Shown: positions 41,590-53,489, counted from the stretch's first letter. The stretch: 64,000 nucleotides of DNA from an uncultured Rivibacter sp. (GCA_946481025.1 CAMLNA010000001.1:105725-169724); one strand, 5' to 3'. Numbers and translations are program-made. The notes: generated by a model not told the origin, from the letters alone.

Positions 41590-41629
41590 CGCCAGCGATC
41601 CTACTATGCAGGGCTCGCCGGCGACCCCG

Positions 41630-43891
<2,262 letters not shown>

Positions 43892-43970
43892 GGTGGTCTC
43901 CCCGGGTGGTTGAGGGGAGGTCAACCATACGCCGCACCGCGGGTGCTGCCACTGCGGCTTGCACGTATTC

Positions 43971-43991
43971 GGTGGGCGATTGCCGCCCACC
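43971..43991 (-). terminator. Hairpin downstream of yicC
   Basis: GGTGGGCG and CGCCCACC make a perfect 8-bp stem around ATTGC, six bases past the yicC stop on the minus strand. There is no T-run, so it is a moderate candidate for separating yicC from maeB. Confidence 0.5.
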
Positions 43992-43997
43992 ACGCCG

Positions 43998-44909
43998 CTA
44001 TTCGATGTTCTGCACCTGCTCGCGCATCTGCTCGATAGCGACCTTCATCTCGACCGAGATCTGCGTCAGCTCCAGCGCGGCCGACTTGGAGCCGAGCGTG
44101 TTGGCTTCGCGGTGCAGTTCCTGGATCAGGAAGTCGAGCCGCTTGCCGACCTCGCCGCCGGCCTTGAGGAGGCGGGAAATCTCGTCCAGGTGCGCGTTCA
44201 GCCTCGACAGCTCTTCGGCCACGTCGATGCGGATCGCATAGGCGGCTGCTTCGTTGAGTGCGCGTTCCTGCAGCGCCTCGGCCGGCACGCTGGCGCTGGC
44301 CCCTGTGCTTTCCAGCGCTTCCTTCCATCGTTCGAGGAAACGCTGTTGCTGTTTGGCCACGACCTGGGGCAGCAGCGGCGCCGCCTGGGTCGCCAGTTCG
44401 CGCAGCCGCGCGATCCGCTCGTTCAGGATGCCGACCAGGCGTTCACCCTCGCGGGCGCGGGCCTCACGCAGGGCTTCGATGCCGCGCCGGGCCGCATCGA
44501 GCGCCGCGTCGTCGAGCCGCAGCGCGGGGGCTGCGCCGCGGCACCACTGCAAGGCCTCGTGCACCGACAGCGGCGCGGCCTTGGGCAGCCAGCCCTGCAC
44601 CGTGCTTTCGAGCCGCGCCAGCGTGTTGAGCTGCTCGGGTTGCGGCTGCGGCCAGGCGCTTTCGGTGTCGCTGCGGGGGGTGAGTCGCAACTCGATCTTG
44701 CCCCGCCGGAACGCAGCCGTGATCAATTCACGGAAAGCGGGCTCGAGTGCACGAAATTCGTCAGGCAGTCGAAAACCCAAATCGAGAAAACGACTGTTGA
44801 CCGAGCGAAACTCGACTGTCACGCTAGCGCTTGAAGCGCGCTCGCCGTCAGCGGTTTCTCCAGGGGTGCTGGCCACGCTTGCGTAGCCGGTCATGCTGTA
44901 AACTGCCAT
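43998..44909 (-). CDS. YicC family endoribonuclease-like protein
   Basis: 303-residue member of the YicC/YloC family: N-terminal domain starting MAVYSMTGYASV with VTVEFRSVNSRFLDLGFRLP, and the C-terminal DUF1732 domain (EEISRLNAHLDEISRLLKAG-like stretch, then GKRLDFLIQELHREANTLGS). The E. coli member is reported to be an endoribonuclease affecting RNA stability. Its start lies only 28 bases from the start of the divergent kinase gene, so the two promoters must overlap each other's leader or coding sequence. Confidence 0.88.
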   Translation of the reverse strand: MAVYSMTGYASVASTPGETADGERASSASVTVEFRSVNSRFLDLGFRLPDEFRALEPAFRELITAAFRRGKIELRLTPRSDTESAWPQPQPEQLNTLARLESTVQGWLPKAAPLSVHEALQWCRGAAPALRLDDAALDAARRGIEALREARAREGERLVGILNERIARLRELATQAAPLLPQVVAKQQQRFLERWKEALESTGASASVPAEALQERALNEAAAYAIRIDVAEELSRLNAHLDEISRLLKAGGEVGKRLDFLIQELHREANTLGSKSAALELTQISVEMKVAIEQMREQVQNIE

Positions 44910-44937
44910 CGAGCTTATCGCATTGCAAAATTCGATT

Positions 44938-45906
44938 ATGTCAAAGCCTAAACCTGCCCCGTTGCCTGCAGGCACGGTGGTCGGGGGTTACCAGATCATC
45001 AAAAAGCTGGCAGCCGGTGGCTTTGGTGTCGTGTATCTCGCCGAAGACTCCGAACGCCGGCTCATCGCGCTGAAGGAGTACCTGCCTTCGTCGCTGGCGG
45101 AGCGCGCGCCCGGCGAACTGACCCCGCGCGTCAAGCCCGAGAAGCAACCGCTGTACCGCCTGGGCCTCAAGAGCTTCTTCGAGGAGGGCCGGTCGCTTGC
45201 GCAGATTTCGCACCCGAGCGTCGTCTCGGTGCTCAACTTCTTTCGCGAGAACGAAACCGTCTACATGGTGATGAACTACCTGCAGGGTGACACCCTGCAG
45301 GACTTCATCGTCACCGCGCGCGACCTCAAGCGTGACAAGGTGTTCCGCGAGTCGACCATTCGCAGCCTGTTCGACGAGATCCTCCGCGGCCTGCGCATCG
45401 TGCACCAGCACAAGATGCTGCACCTCGACATCAAGCCGGCGAACATCTTCATCACCAACGACAACAAGGCGGTGCTGCTCGATTTCGGCGCGGCGCGTGA
45501 AGTGCTGTCCAAGGAAGGCAACTTCATCCGCCCGATGTACACGCCCGGTTTTGCCGCGCCGGAGATGTACCGCCGCGACGGCACGCTGGGTCCCTGGACC
45601 GACATCTACGCCATCGGTGCCTGCATCTACGCATGCATGCAGGGCTACCCGCCCAACGATGCGCCGCAGCGCATCGAGAAAGACCGGCTGGGGCTGTCGC
45701 TGTCGCGGCTGCGCAATGTGTATTCCGACAACCTGATCGAAGTCACCGAGTGGTGCATGTCGCTCGATCCGCTGTCGCGGCCGCAAAGTGTGTTCGCACT
45801 GCAAAAAGAACTGGCGCGCGAGACCGAGCGGCGCTATACCAAACTCAGCTTCAGCGAACGGCTGAAACTGCAACTCGAGAACCTCAAGACGGGCGCCAAA
45901 GCCTGA
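44938..45906 (+). CDS. Serine/threonine protein kinase (Hanks type)
   Basis: 322-residue soluble eukaryotic-like kinase. Subdomains: Gly-rich loop KLAAGGFGVVYLAED (about residues 24-38), catalytic Lys in LIALKEYLPSSL, catalytic loop LHLDIKPANIFITNDN (HLD instead of HRD), metal-binding LLDFGAAREV and PGFAAPEMYRRDGTLGPWTD (APE region). It has no transmembrane or sensor domain; the last 40 residues are a basic tail. A PP2C phosphatase gene follows after 25 bases. Start ATG at 44938 (no clear Shine-Dalgarno), TTG at 44923 being the alternative. Confidence 0.9.
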   Translation: MSKPKPAPLPAGTVVGGYQIIKKLAAGGFGVVYLAEDSERRLIALKEYLPSSLAERAPGELTPRVKPEKQPLYRLGLKSFFEEGRSLAQISHPSVVSVLNFFRENETVYMVMNYLQGDTLQDFIVTARDLKRDKVFRESTIRSLFDEILRGLRIVHQHKMLHLDIKPANIFITNDNKAVLLDFGAAREVLSKEGNFIRPMYTPGFAAPEMYRRDGTLGPWTDIYAIGACIYACMQGYPPNDAPQRIEKDRLGLSLSRLRNVYSDNLIEVTEWCMSLDPLSRPQSVFALQKELARETERRYTKLSFSERLKLQLENLKTGAKA

Positions 45907-45931
45907 GTCCAAGTTCCGCTGAAAGCAAGCC

Positions 45932-46867
45932 ATGAGGTTCTCCGTCTACCAAGTCAGCCGCAAGGGCGGTCGTGAGAAGAACGAAGACCGCATGGGCTAT
46001 TGCTACACGCGGGATTCGGGACTGTTTGCGCTGGCCGACGGCATGGGCGGCCACCCCGAAGGCGAAGTGGCTTCCCAGATCGCCCTGCAGACGCTGGCCG
46101 CGCTCTTCCAGCGCGATGCCAAGCCGGTGCTGAAGGACCCGATGCGGTTCCTGCACGACGCGATCATCGCGGGGCACCACCAGCTGATCCGCTACGCCAC
46201 CGAAAAGGCGCTGATCGACACGCCGCGCACCACCATCGTGGCCTGCGTGCTGCAAGGCAACTCGGCCTACTGGGCGCATTGCGGCGACTCGCGCCTGTAC
46301 CTGGTGCGCGGCGACAAGCTGATCGCCCGTACCCGCGATCACTCCTATTCGGAACTGCAGGAAACGCTGGCGCAGGTGGTGCCCATCGGCGAACGCTTCA
46401 ACCGCAACGTGCTGTTCACCTGCCTGGGCAGCCCCGGCAAGCCGGTGGTCGACACCGTCGGCCCGCTGATCCTCCAGGAAAACGACCGGCTGCTGCTGTG
46501 CTCCGACGGCCTGTGGGGCAGCGTGAGCGACGAAGTGATCACCCAGCAGGTGGCGGCCCACCCGATCTCCAACTCCGTGCCCGAACTGGTGGAGCAGGCC
46601 CTGCGCAACGGCGGCCCCAAGAGCGACAACGTGACGGTGCTCGCAGTCGAGTGGGAAGCCGCGGAAGACTTCGATTCCGCCAAGGGCATTTCCACGCAGT
46701 CGCTGGGGGAGGAGGTGTTCGCCTCCACCATCCAGGCCAGCGTGGGCAGCGGCAGCGCCGAGCCCGACGAGCTCGACGAAGCCGAGATCGAGCGGTCCAT
46801 CCGCGAGATCAACGAGGCCATCCAGCGTTCTTCCTCCAAGAACGCGGGCCAGAAAAAACAATCCTGA
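45932..46867 (+). CDS. PP2C-family protein phosphatase
   Basis: 311-residue metal-dependent Ser/Thr phosphatase, the natural antagonist of the upstream kinase. PP2C motifs: NEDRMGYC (first metal Asp), LFALADGMGGHPEGEVAS, WAHCGDSRLYLVRG, LLLCSDGLWGSVSD and KSDNVTVLAVEW. After residue 245 comes an acidic low-complexity tail (SGSAEPDELDEAEIERSI) outside the catalytic fold. The kinase-phosphatase pair is co-directional with rph. Confidence 0.9.
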   Translation: MRFSVYQVSRKGGREKNEDRMGYCYTRDSGLFALADGMGGHPEGEVASQIALQTLAALFQRDAKPVLKDPMRFLHDAIIAGHHQLIRYATEKALIDTPRTTIVACVLQGNSAYWAHCGDSRLYLVRGDKLIARTRDHSYSELQETLAQVVPIGERFNRNVLFTCLGSPGKPVVDTVGPLILQENDRLLLCSDGLWGSVSDEVITQQVAAHPISNSVPELVEQALRNGGPKSDNVTVLAVEWEAAEDFDSAKGISTQSLGEEVFASTIQASVGSGSAEPDELDEAEIERSIREINEAIQRSSSKNAGQKKQS

Positions 46868-46888
46868 TCCTCTGACCATAGGAGTGCC

Positions 46889-47620
46889 ATGAGCACGTTC
46901 CAGCGCACGGGAGGCCGTGCCGCGGACGCTTTGCGTCCCATCACCATCACGCGCCGCTACACCCGGCATGCCGAAGGCTCGGTGCTCATCGAGTTCGGCG
47001 AGACCAAGGTGCTGTGCACCGCGTCCGTCGAAGAGAGGGTGCCGCCGCACAAGAAGGGCTCTGGCTCCGGCTGGGTCACGGCCGAATACGGCATGCTGCC
47101 GCGCTCCACCCACACACGCAGCGACCGCGAGGCGGCGCGCGGGAAGCAGAGCGGCCGCACGCAGGAGATCCAGCGCCTGATCGGGCGTTCGCTGCGCGCG
47201 GTGTTCGACCTTGCCGCCCTGGGCGAGCGCACCATCCAGCTCGACTGCGACGTGATCCAGGCCGATGGCGGCACCCGCACCGCGGCCATCACGGGCGCCT
47301 ATGTGGCCGCGCACGACGCGGTGAGCTGGCTGATGGCTCAAGGCAAGCTCACCGACAGCCCGCTGCGCGACGCCGTCGCCGCAGTGTCGGTGGGGATCGT
47401 CGGCGGCACCCCGGTGCTGGACCTCGAATATGTCGAGGACGTGGATTGCGACACCGACATGAACGTGGTGATGACCGGCAATGGCGGCTTCGTCGAGGTG
47501 CAGGGCACGGCCGAGGGCGTGCCGTTCTCCCGCGCCGAGATGGACCGCCTGCTGGCCCTGGCCGATGCCGGCATCCGCCAGCTGGTGGCCGCGCAGAAGG
47601 CCGCACTGGAGCAGAAGTGA
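46889..47620 (+). CDS. rph: Ribonuclease PH
   Basis: Phosphorolytic 3'-5' exoribonuclease that trims tRNA 3' ends. The 243-residue protein begins with the usual [20 protein letters not shown], has [40 protein letters not shown] (phosphate/active-site Arg region) and ends with [16 protein letters not shown]. Length and motifs are standard. Its stop overlaps the rdgB GTG start by four bases. Confidence 0.95.
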   Translation: MSTFQRTGGRAADALRPITITRRYTRHAEGSVLIEFGETKVLCTASVEERVPPHKKGSGSGWVTAEYGMLPRSTHTRSDREAARGKQSGRTQEIQRLIGRSLRAVFDLAALGERTIQLDCDVIQADGGTRTAAITGAYVAAHDAVSWLMAQGKLTDSPLRDAVAAVSVGIVGGTPVLDLEYVEDVDCDTDMNVVMTGNGGFVEVQGTAEGVPFSRAEMDRLLALADAGIRQLVAAQKAALEQK

Positions 47621-48243
47621 CCCGCCTGGTGCTCGCGTCCAACAACGCCAAGAAGCTCAAGGAGCTGCAGGCGCTGTTCGAGCCCGCCGGCTACGCGCTG
47701 GTGGCGCAAGGGGTGCTGGGCATTGCCGAGGCCGACGAGCCGCACGTCACCTTCATCGAGAACGCCCTGGCGAAGGCGCGCCATGCGGCCAGGGCCTGCA
47801 ATGGCGCGGCGATCGCCGACGACTCCGGGCTGTGCGTCGATGCGCTGGGCGGCGCGCCGGGCGTGCAGTCGGCGCACTACGCGCCGGTCGAACGCACCGA
47901 GGCGGACCGCGAGCGCCATCGCGCGCAGCAGGATGCTGCCAACAACCGCCTGCTGCTCGAGCGCCTGCAGGGCGCGGGCCGCCGCAGCGCGCGCTTCGTG
48001 AGCACGCTTGTGGCGGTGCGCCATGCCGACGACCCCGAGCCGCTGGTGGCCGTGGGCCGCTGGCCGGGTGAGATCCTCGCGGCCCTGCGTGGCGAAGGCG
48101 GCTTCGGTTACGACCCGCTGATGTTCATCCCCTCGCTGGGGTGCACGGTGGCCGAGCTCGATGCCGACATGAAAAACCGCCACAGCCACCGGGCGCTGGC
48201 CGCGGCCGAGATGCTGCGCCTGATGCAGGCCCACTGGCGCTGA
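47617..48243 (+). CDS. rdgB: dITP/XTP pyrophosphatase
   Basis: 208-residue house-cleaning NTPase removing ITP, dITP and XTP. The opening [16 protein letters not shown] is the substrate-binding motif SNNxx[21 protein letters not shown] holds the metal/base Asp, and [17 protein letters not shown] and [10 protein letters not shown] complete the Ham1 family pattern. It starts with GTG overlapping the rph stop and is followed closely by hemW, a conserved order. Confidence 0.93.
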   Translation: MTRLVLASNNAKKLKELQALFEPAGYALVAQGVLGIAEADEPHVTFIENALAKARHAARACNGAAIADDSGLCVDALGGAPGVQSAHYAPVERTEADRERHRAQQDAANNRLLLERLQGAGRRSARFVSTLVAVRHADDPEPLVAVGRWPGEILAALRGEGGFGYDPLMFIPSLGCTVAELDADMKNRHSHRALAAAEMLRLMQAHWR

Positions 48244-48251
48244 GGCCGCGC

Positions 48252-49442
48252 ATGTCCGTCGCTTCGCTCTGGCGTCCCGGCACGCTGTCGCTCGCGAGCC
48301 TGCCGCCGCTGGCGCTCTACGTCCACCTGCCGTGGTGTCTGCAGAAGTGCCCGTACTGCGACTTCAACTCGCATGAGTGGCGAGAAGGCGGCCAGGCACC
48401 GGAAGGCCGCTACCTCGAGGCACTGCGCGCCGACCTCGAGGCCGCGCTGCCCCACGTGTGGGGCCGGCGCATCGTGTCGGTGTTCATCGGTGGCGGCACG
48501 CCCAGCCTGTTTTCGCCTGCCAGCATCGAGCAGCTGCTGGCCGACGTGCGGGCTCGCCTGCCGATGGAGCCCGGTTGCGAGATCACGCTCGAGGCCAACC
48601 CCGGCACCTTCGAGCGCGAGCGCTTTCGCGCCTTCAGGCAGGCCGGTGTCACGCGCCTGTCGATCGGCGTGCAGAGCTTCGACGACGCCAAGCTCAAGGC
48701 GCTCGGGCGCGTGCACGACCGCGCGCAGGCCATCGCCGCGGTCGAGGAGGCGAAGGCCTCGTTCGAGACCTTCAACCTCGACCTGATGTACGCGTTGCCG
48801 GGCCAGAGCGTCGACGAGCTCGAGGCCGATCTCGCGCAGGCGCTGGCGTTCGAGCCGCCGCACCTGTCGGTCTACCACCTCACCATCGAACCGAACACGA
48901 TGTTCGCCAAGCACCCGCCCCAGGTGCCCGACGACGACACCGCGTTCGAGATGCTCGACCGCATCACCGAGCGCACCGCGGCAGCGGGGCTCGGGCGCTA
49001 CGAGATCTCGGCCTATGCAAGGCCCGGCCACCGCTGCCTGCACAACCTCAACTACTGGCAGTTCGGGGACTACCTCGGCATCGGCGCGGGGGCGCATTCG
49101 AAGCTCAGCTTTGCCCACCGCGTCGTGCGGCAGGTGCGCTGGCGCGAGCCGGCGGCCTACATGCAGAAGGCGCTGGCCGGCGAGGCGGTGTCGAACGAGC
49201 ACGAGGTGGCGGCGGCCGATCTGCCGTTCGAGTACATGCTCAACGCACTGCGGCTGAAAGAGGGCTTCGAGCTGGCGCGCTTCTCTGAACGCACCGGCCT
49301 GCCCATCACCACCATCCGGCGGGCGCTTGATGAGGCGGAAGCGAAAGGCCTGCTTGCGCGCGACCTGCAGCACGCGTGGCCCACCGAACGCGGCTTCGAC
49401 TTCCTGAGCGACCTGCAGTCGCTGTTCCTGCCCCGTTCCTAG
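48252..49442 (+). CDS. hemW: Radical SAM haem chaperone HemW (HemN-like)
   Basis: 396-residue radical-SAM protein that handles haem for respiratory enzymes; often misnamed coproporphyrinogen oxidase. The [4Fe-4S] site is in LPWCLQKCPYCDFNSH (C-x3-C-x2-C), followed by FIGGGTPSLFSP, ANPGTFERERF and LSIGVQSFDDAKLKALGRVH. The first Cys motif lacks the additional Cys present in true HemN, supporting HemW. The start ATG at 48252 is eight bases past rdgB. Confidence 0.9.
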   Translation: MSVASLWRPGTLSLASLPPLALYVHLPWCLQKCPYCDFNSHEWREGGQAPEGRYLEALRADLEAALPHVWGRRIVSVFIGGGTPSLFSPASIEQLLADVRARLPMEPGCEITLEANPGTFERERFRAFRQAGVTRLSIGVQSFDDAKLKALGRVHDRAQAIAAVEEAKASFETFNLDLMYALPGQSVDELEADLAQALAFEPPHLSVYHLTIEPNTMFAKHPPQVPDDDTAFEMLDRITERTAAAGLGRYEISAYARPGHRCLHNLNYWQFGDYLGIGAGAHSKLSFAHRVVRQVRWREPAAYMQKALAGEAVSNEHEVAAADLPFEYMLNALRLKEGFELARFSERTGLPITTIRRALDEAEAKGLLARDLQHAWPTERGFDFLSDLQSLFLPRS

Positions 49443-49445
49443 GTT

Positions 49446-50363
49446 TCAGGCCGCTCCGCCGCCCATCATGCGGCGCGAGCGCTCCATCTCCTCGAACAGC
49501 CATTCGCGCAGGGCCACCAGCGGCGGCCACGCCTTGAGTCCGGGCGGGAAGGCGATGTGGTAGCCGGCGGCCCCCTCCACGGTGATGGCTCGCGGCGAGA
49601 GCTTCACCAGCCGGCGCTCGGCCAGTGCGTCGGCGGCGAGCAGCTCGCGCGCCAGGGCAATGCCCAGCCCCTGCTCGGCGGCTTGCAGCATCAGGCCGGC
49701 ATCGTTGAAGGCGGCCACCGGGACGATGCGCTTGCGGATGCCGCCGGCAAAGAACCAGTGCTGCCACCAGTCCACATCGCCCAGCAGGGGCTCGTCGGCC
49801 AGAGCCGATTCGGGTGCGTCGCGCAGGCGCAGGCCCGTGGCGGGCGTGCCCACCACGACGAAGGGTGAGTCGGCCAGCGGCTCGTTGTCCAGCCCGGCCC
49901 AGGGGCCTTGACCCTGCCGGATGGCGGCATGAAAGCCTTCGCGATGCAGGTCGACCACCTGGGCCGAGGTGTGCAGGTCGATCGCGATGTCGGGATGGCG
50001 CTCGCGCCAGCGGCCCATGCGCGGCATCAGCCAGCGCTGTGCGAACGAGGGCAGGGTGGTCAGCCGCAGGGTGAGTTCGAGGCTGCCGTGTGCGGCCATG
50101 GCGCGCAGCACCGCATCGTCGAGATGGGCCATTGCATGCTCCACGCCTTCGAGCAGCGACTGGCCCGCGGGGCTGAGCATGATGCGGCGGCCGTGACGGC
50201 GAAACAGCGGGAAGCCGAGCTGCTCTTCCAGCACGCGGATCTGCTGGCTGACCGCGCTGTGGGTGAGGTTCAGCTCCTCCGCCGCGGCCCGCAGGTTCTG
50301 CAGTTTCGCCGCCGCGCGAAAGGCCGCGAGGGTCTGCAAGGGGAGGCGGGGGGAGCGGGCCAT
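49446..50363 (-). CDS. LysR-family regulator (GcvA-like)
   Basis: 305-residue LysR protein with the HTH segment LQTLAAFRAAAKLQNLRAAA and AVSQQIRVLEEQLGFPLFRR (residues 8-54), and a GcvA/AmpR-type ligand domain with WLMPRMGRWRERHPDIAIDL. It is divergent from a small DUF1127-like gene; the 98-base intergenic region holds TGGTAAG/CTTACCA half-sites (see separate entry). Stop is three bases from the convergent hemW stop. Two possible starts (50363, 50375); the first fits family length better. Confidence 0.85.
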   Translation of the reverse strand: MARSPRLPLQTLAAFRAAAKLQNLRAAAEELNLTHSAVSQQIRVLEEQLGFPLFRRHGRRIMLSPAGQSLLEGVEHAMAHLDDAVLRAMAAHGSLELTLRLTTLPSFAQRWLMPRMGRWRERHPDIAIDLHTSAQVVDLHREGFHAAIRQGQGPWAGLDNEPLADSPFVVVGTPATGLRLRDAPESALADEPLLGDVDWWQHWFFAGGIRKRIVPVAAFNDAGLMLQAAEQGLGIALARELLAADALAERRLVKLSPRAITVEGAAGYHIAFPPGLKAWPPLVALREWLFEEMERSRRMMGGGAA

Positions 50364-50442
50364 GCTGGTAAGCATAACTTACCAAATAGGCCAGAACTTA
50401 TCGATTCCGTCCGGCTGGCTGGGCAACTACGCTTACCAGCAT
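50362..50442. promoter_or_regulatory. Operator region with three TGGTAAG half-sites between LysR and DUF1127-like genes
   Basis: TGGTAAG-CATAA-CTTACCA at 50366-50384 is a perfect 7-bp inverted repeat. The longer ATGCTGGTAAGC at 50362-50373 is repeated in perfect inversion as GCTTACCAGCAT at 50431-50442, 57 bases away. Half-sites on both sides of the divergent promoter fit LysR tetramer binding with DNA bending and autoregulation; the first site overlaps the LysR start codon. Confidence 0.55.
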
Positions 50443-50461
50443 TCACCGACCGGGAAGTCAA

Positions 50462-50758
50462 ATGAACAACTGCTCCATACCCGCGCTGCCCCGTTCCGTC
50501 CCGCTGGTGCGGCCGCTTTCACAACGTCTTGTCGACCGCTGGCTGGCGCTGAAGGGCTGGTGGGTCGAACGTGCGCGGCAGCGCCGCGAAGCGCGCGACA
50601 TCGAGATGGCGGCCGAGCTCAACGAGGCCATGCTGCGCGACATCGGCGCGCCCGACTGGCTGCAGGCCCATGCGCAGTCTCGGCGCGAGGCGCAGCTGCA
50701 GAGGCTGCAGGAAGCCCGCCTCGGCCTGGAGCATCGCCCGCTCGGCGACCGCTGGTGA
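50462..50758 (+). CDS. Small DUF1127/YjiS-like protein
   Basis: 98-residue basic, Arg- and Trp-rich protein. Residues 26-65 (DRWLALKGWWVERARQ, later NEAMLRDIGAPDWLQ) match the general DUF1127 pattern, in which 'LRDIG' is the hallmark. Alpha-proteobacterial short members are reported to bind RNA and affect phosphate/carbon metabolism; whether that holds here is unknown. The gene is divergent from a LysR regulator with shared half-sites, which suggests direct control. No signal peptide, no membrane helix. Confidence 0.7.
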   Translation: MNNCSIPALPRSVPLVRPLSQRLVDRWLALKGWWVERARQRREARDIEMAAELNEAMLRDIGAPDWLQAHAQSRREAQLQRLQEARLGLEHRPLGDRW

Positions 50759-50792
50759 AGAAGCGGCACCGCCCGGGGCGATGCCGCCGCGT

Positions 50793-51881
50793 TCACACGC
50801 GGTTGAGCGACGGGCCTGCGGTGGTGCGCAGCCGCTCGATCAGATGCGGCGCGATGTCGGCGAGCGGCAGCACCTCATGTGTGGCGCCCGCGGCGATGGC
50901 TTCGCGCGGCATGCCGAACACCACGCAGCTGGCTTCGTCCTGCGCCACGCAATAGGCGCCCGCGTCGCGCATCTCGCGCATCGCCTTGGCGCCGTCGGCG
51001 CCCATGCCGGTCAGCATGACGGCCAATGCGTTGGGGCCGACCACGCGGGCCGCCGACTTGAACAGCACCTCCACGCTGGGCATGTGCCGGTTGACCGGTT
51101 CGCCCACCTGCACGCGGGCGATGTAGTTGGCGCCCGAACGCTCCACGCTCAGGTGCTGTCCGCCTGGTGCGATGTAGGCATGGCCGGGCAGCACGCGCTC
51201 GCCGTCGCTGGCTTCCCTGACCCGTATGCGGCACAGCCCGTCGAGCCGGGCCGAGTAGCTTTTGGTGAAGCCGGGCGGCATGTGCTGCGTGATCACCACC
51301 GCCGGAAAGTCCGGCGGCAGCTGGCGCAGCACTTCCTTGGTGGCCTCGGTGCCGCCGGTGGAGGCGCCGATGAACAGGATCTTCTCGGTGGAAAGCCGCC
51401 CGAGCGACACCACCGGGCCGGACGGCTTGGCCGCACCGGGCGCGGCCGGGGCTGCCGGCGCGGCGGCCAGCTTGCGCACCTGGGCCTTGGCCGCGATGCG
51501 CACCTTGTCGGTGATGTCCTGGCCCAGCAGGCGCAGGCCGTCGGCGATGCCGACCTTGGGCTTGGCGACGAAGTCCACCGCGCCCAGCTCCAGCGCGCGC
51601 AGCGTCACATCGGCGCCGCGTTCGGTCAGCGTCGACACCATCACCACCGGCATGGGCCGCAGGCGCATCAGCTTCGACAGGAAGTCGATGCCGTCCATGC
51701 GCGGCATCTCCACGTCCAGCGTGATCACGTCGGGGTTGAGGTTGCGGATCATCTCGCGCGCCACGAAAGGATCGCTGGCGGCGCCGATGCATTCCATGTC
51801 CGGCTGGCGGTTGATGATCTCGGTCAGCAGGCTGCGCACCAGCGCCGAGTCGTCCACCACCACCACGCGTGTTCTTGACAT
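50793..51881 (-). CDS. cheB: Chemotaxis protein-glutamate methylesterase CheB
   Basis: 362-residue two-domain protein: receiver (about 1-125; [16 protein letters not shown], phospho-Asp in [13 protein letters not shown], Lys in DFVAKPKVG), an Ala/Pro-rich linker (about 145-160), and the methylesterase domain (about 170-350) with Ser in [14 protein letters not shown], His in [11 protein letters not shown] and Asp in [13 protein letters not shown]. Removes methyl groups from receptors during adaptation and deamidates Gln. Last gene of a cheR-cheD-cheB run. Confidence 0.94.
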   Translation of the reverse strand: MSRTRVVVVDDSALVRSLLTEIINRQPDMECIGAASDPFVAREMIRNLNPDVITLDVEMPRMDGIDFLSKLMRLRPMPVVMVSTLTERGADVTLRALELGAVDFVAKPKVGIADGLRLLGQDITDKVRIAAKAQVRKLAAAPAAPAAPGAAKPSGPVVSLGRLSTEKILFIGASTGGTEATKEVLRQLPPDFPAVVITQHMPPGFTKSYSARLDGLCRIRVREASDGERVLPGHAYIAPGGQHLSVERSGANYIARVQVGEPVNRHMPSVEVLFKSAARVVGPNALAVMLTGMGADGAKAMREMRDAGAYCVAQDEASCVVFGMPREAIAAGATHEVLPLADIAPHLIERLRTTAGPSLNRV

Positions 51882-51925
51882 GAGGTCTCCTGTTCCTTGT
51901 GTTCGTCGCGGTGCGCCCGGCGCGC

Positions 51926-52606
51926 TCAGAAGAGATCGATCGAGCCGCCGCCGGTGCTGGCCGGCACTGCGCGCTGCGCTGCGGCGCGGTCCTGCGCCAC
52001 CAGCGCGTCGGTGTTCGTCGGCGCCAGGCGCTTCACCATGGCCTTGCCGCTCGCCGGGAAGAAGCACACCTTGCGCGGGTAGACGTCCATCACGTCCTTG
52101 CTCACCACGGGGATGCGCTCGGTCTTCAGGTAGTCGAGCACGAACTCGGTGTTGCGCTCACCGACGTTGATGCTGTTCATGCCGCTGATCACCGCGCCGC
52201 CGCCGAACACCTTGGCTTCCAGCGTCAGGCGCGATGCGCCCTTCTTCATGAGCTCGTTGATCAGCAGTTCCATCGCATACGAGCCGTAACGGCCCGAGTC
52301 GGCGCCCGCCGCGCCCTCGGGCAGCATGAAGTGGTTCATGCCGCCGATGCGGCGCTCGCGGTCCCACAGGCAGGCGGCGATGCACGAGCCCAGGGTGGTC
52401 ATGATGAGGATGTCTTCGTGATGCACGAAGTATTCGCCCGGCAGCACCTTCACGGCGTCGGCCTTGAAGTGCGCCTCGTAGAAGAAGAACGACGCCTCGC
52501 CGGGCTTGCGCGGCTGGGCCTTCAGTTCGTCGATGCGCGAAAGCGCCGGGCGCAGGCCCGGCAGCTGGGAGCTCCCGGGACGGGTCGAGGAGGAGGTGGC
52601 AAGCAT
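51926..52606 (-). CDS. cheD: Chemoreceptor glutamine deamidase CheD
   Basis: 226-residue CheD: receptor glutamine deamidase that also interacts with chemotaxis phosphatases in some species. The catalytic Cys is in [14 protein letters not shown] and the His in [27 protein letters not shown] and [17 protein letters not shown] are also family features. The C-terminal 30 residues (ending GGGSIDLF) are a low-complexity extension. It lies 13 bases after cheR, so the genes are coupled. Confidence 0.92.
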   Translation of the reverse strand: MLATSSSTRPGSSQLPGLRPALSRIDELKAQPRKPGEASFFFYEAHFKADAVKVLPGEYFVHHEDILIMTTLGSCIAACLWDRERRIGGMNHFMLPEGAAGADSGRYGSYAMELLINELMKKGASRLTLEAKVFGGGAVISGMNSINVGERNTEFVLDYLKTERIPVVSKDVMDVYPRKVCFFPASGKAMVKRLAPTNTDALVAQDRAAAQRAVPASTGGGSIDLF

Positions 52607-52619
52607 GGTGATGTGGCGC

Positions 52620-53489
52620 TCAAACCCGTTCGTAGACTGTCTTGCCACGCAGCCTGAAGAGCTGCCTGGCCTCGGTGAAGTTCTCCGAATGGCCCACGAA
52701 CAACAGGCCATCGTTGCGCATCACGCGGTGCATGCGCTCCAGCACCTTGAGCTGCGTCGGCGCGTCGAAATAGATCATCACGTTGCGGCAGAACACGATG
52801 TCGAAGGGTTCGCCGAGCGACCACTGCGTGCTCATCAGGTTGAAGGTGCGGAACTCCACCAGCCGCGCCAGCTCGGGCTTCACCCGGATGTTCCCCTCGT
52901 TGGCGCCGCGCCCGCGCAGGAAGTGCTGCTTCAGCCGATCCGGGCTCAGTCCGCGCGACTCGGCGCTGTAGACGCCGCGGCTCGCGGTGGCCAGCACCTT
53001 GGTGTCGATGTCGCTGGCAAGGATCTTCACGTTGGCCGAGGCGCCCAGCGCTTCGACGGCGGTCATCGCCAGCGAATAGGGCTCCTCACCCGTGGAGGCG
53101 GCGTTGCACCAGATGCGCAGCGGCCTGCCGGCGCGCTGCTTCAGGGCCTGGGCCAGCAGCGTGAAGTGATGCTCTTCACGAAAGAACGAGGTCAGGTTGG
53201 TGGTGAGGCAGTTGATGAACTCCTGCCACTCGCTCTCGGCCGAAGGGCCTGCGGCCTGCTCCAGCCATTGCAGGTAGTCGCCGAACGAGCGGTGCCCCGT
53301 CTCGCGCAGGCGACGCGACAGGCGGCTGTACACCATCGCCTGCTTGCCGGCGTGCAGGCTGATGCCGGCCCGCTGGTAGATCAGCGAGCGCACCCGCTCG
53401 AAGTCCTTGACGTCGAAACTGAACTCGCGGTCTGCAGCCGAGGCGGCCAGCAGATCGGCAGGTGGGGCGGAGGTCAGCACGGCACTCAT
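52620..53489 (-). CDS. cheR: Chemotaxis receptor methyltransferase CheR
   Basis: 289-residue SAM-dependent methyltransferase for receptor glutamates. N-terminal all-alpha domain about 25-95 (LIYQRAGISLHAGKQAMVYS), catalytic domain with TSFFREEHHF, the SAM motif IWCNAASTGEEPYSLAM, ILASDIDTKVLA and FDIVFCRNVMIYF. Length is normal for CheR. Start ATG at 53489; the upstream region has a sigma-28-like promoter at 53552-53579. Confidence 0.94.
   Translation of the reverse strand: MSAVLTSAPPADLLAASAADREFSFDVKDFERVRSLIYQRAGISLHAGKQAMVYSRLSRRLRETGHRSFGDYLQWLEQAAGPSAESEWQEFINCLTTNLTSFFREEHHFTLLAQALKQRAGRPLRIWCNAASTGEEPYSLAMTAVEALGASANVKILASDIDTKVLATASRGVYSAESRGLSPDRLKQHFLRGRGANEGNIRVKPELARLVEFRTFNLMSTQWSLGEPFDIVFCRNVMIYFDAPTQLKVLERMHRVMRNDGLLFVGHSENFTEARQLFRLRGKTVYERV

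Noticed and set aside
48252..49442. Oxygen-independent coproporphyrinogen III oxidase (HemN)
   Set aside because: The additional Cys after the radical-SAM triplet typical of HemN is absent and the order rph-rdgB-hemW is that of HemW.
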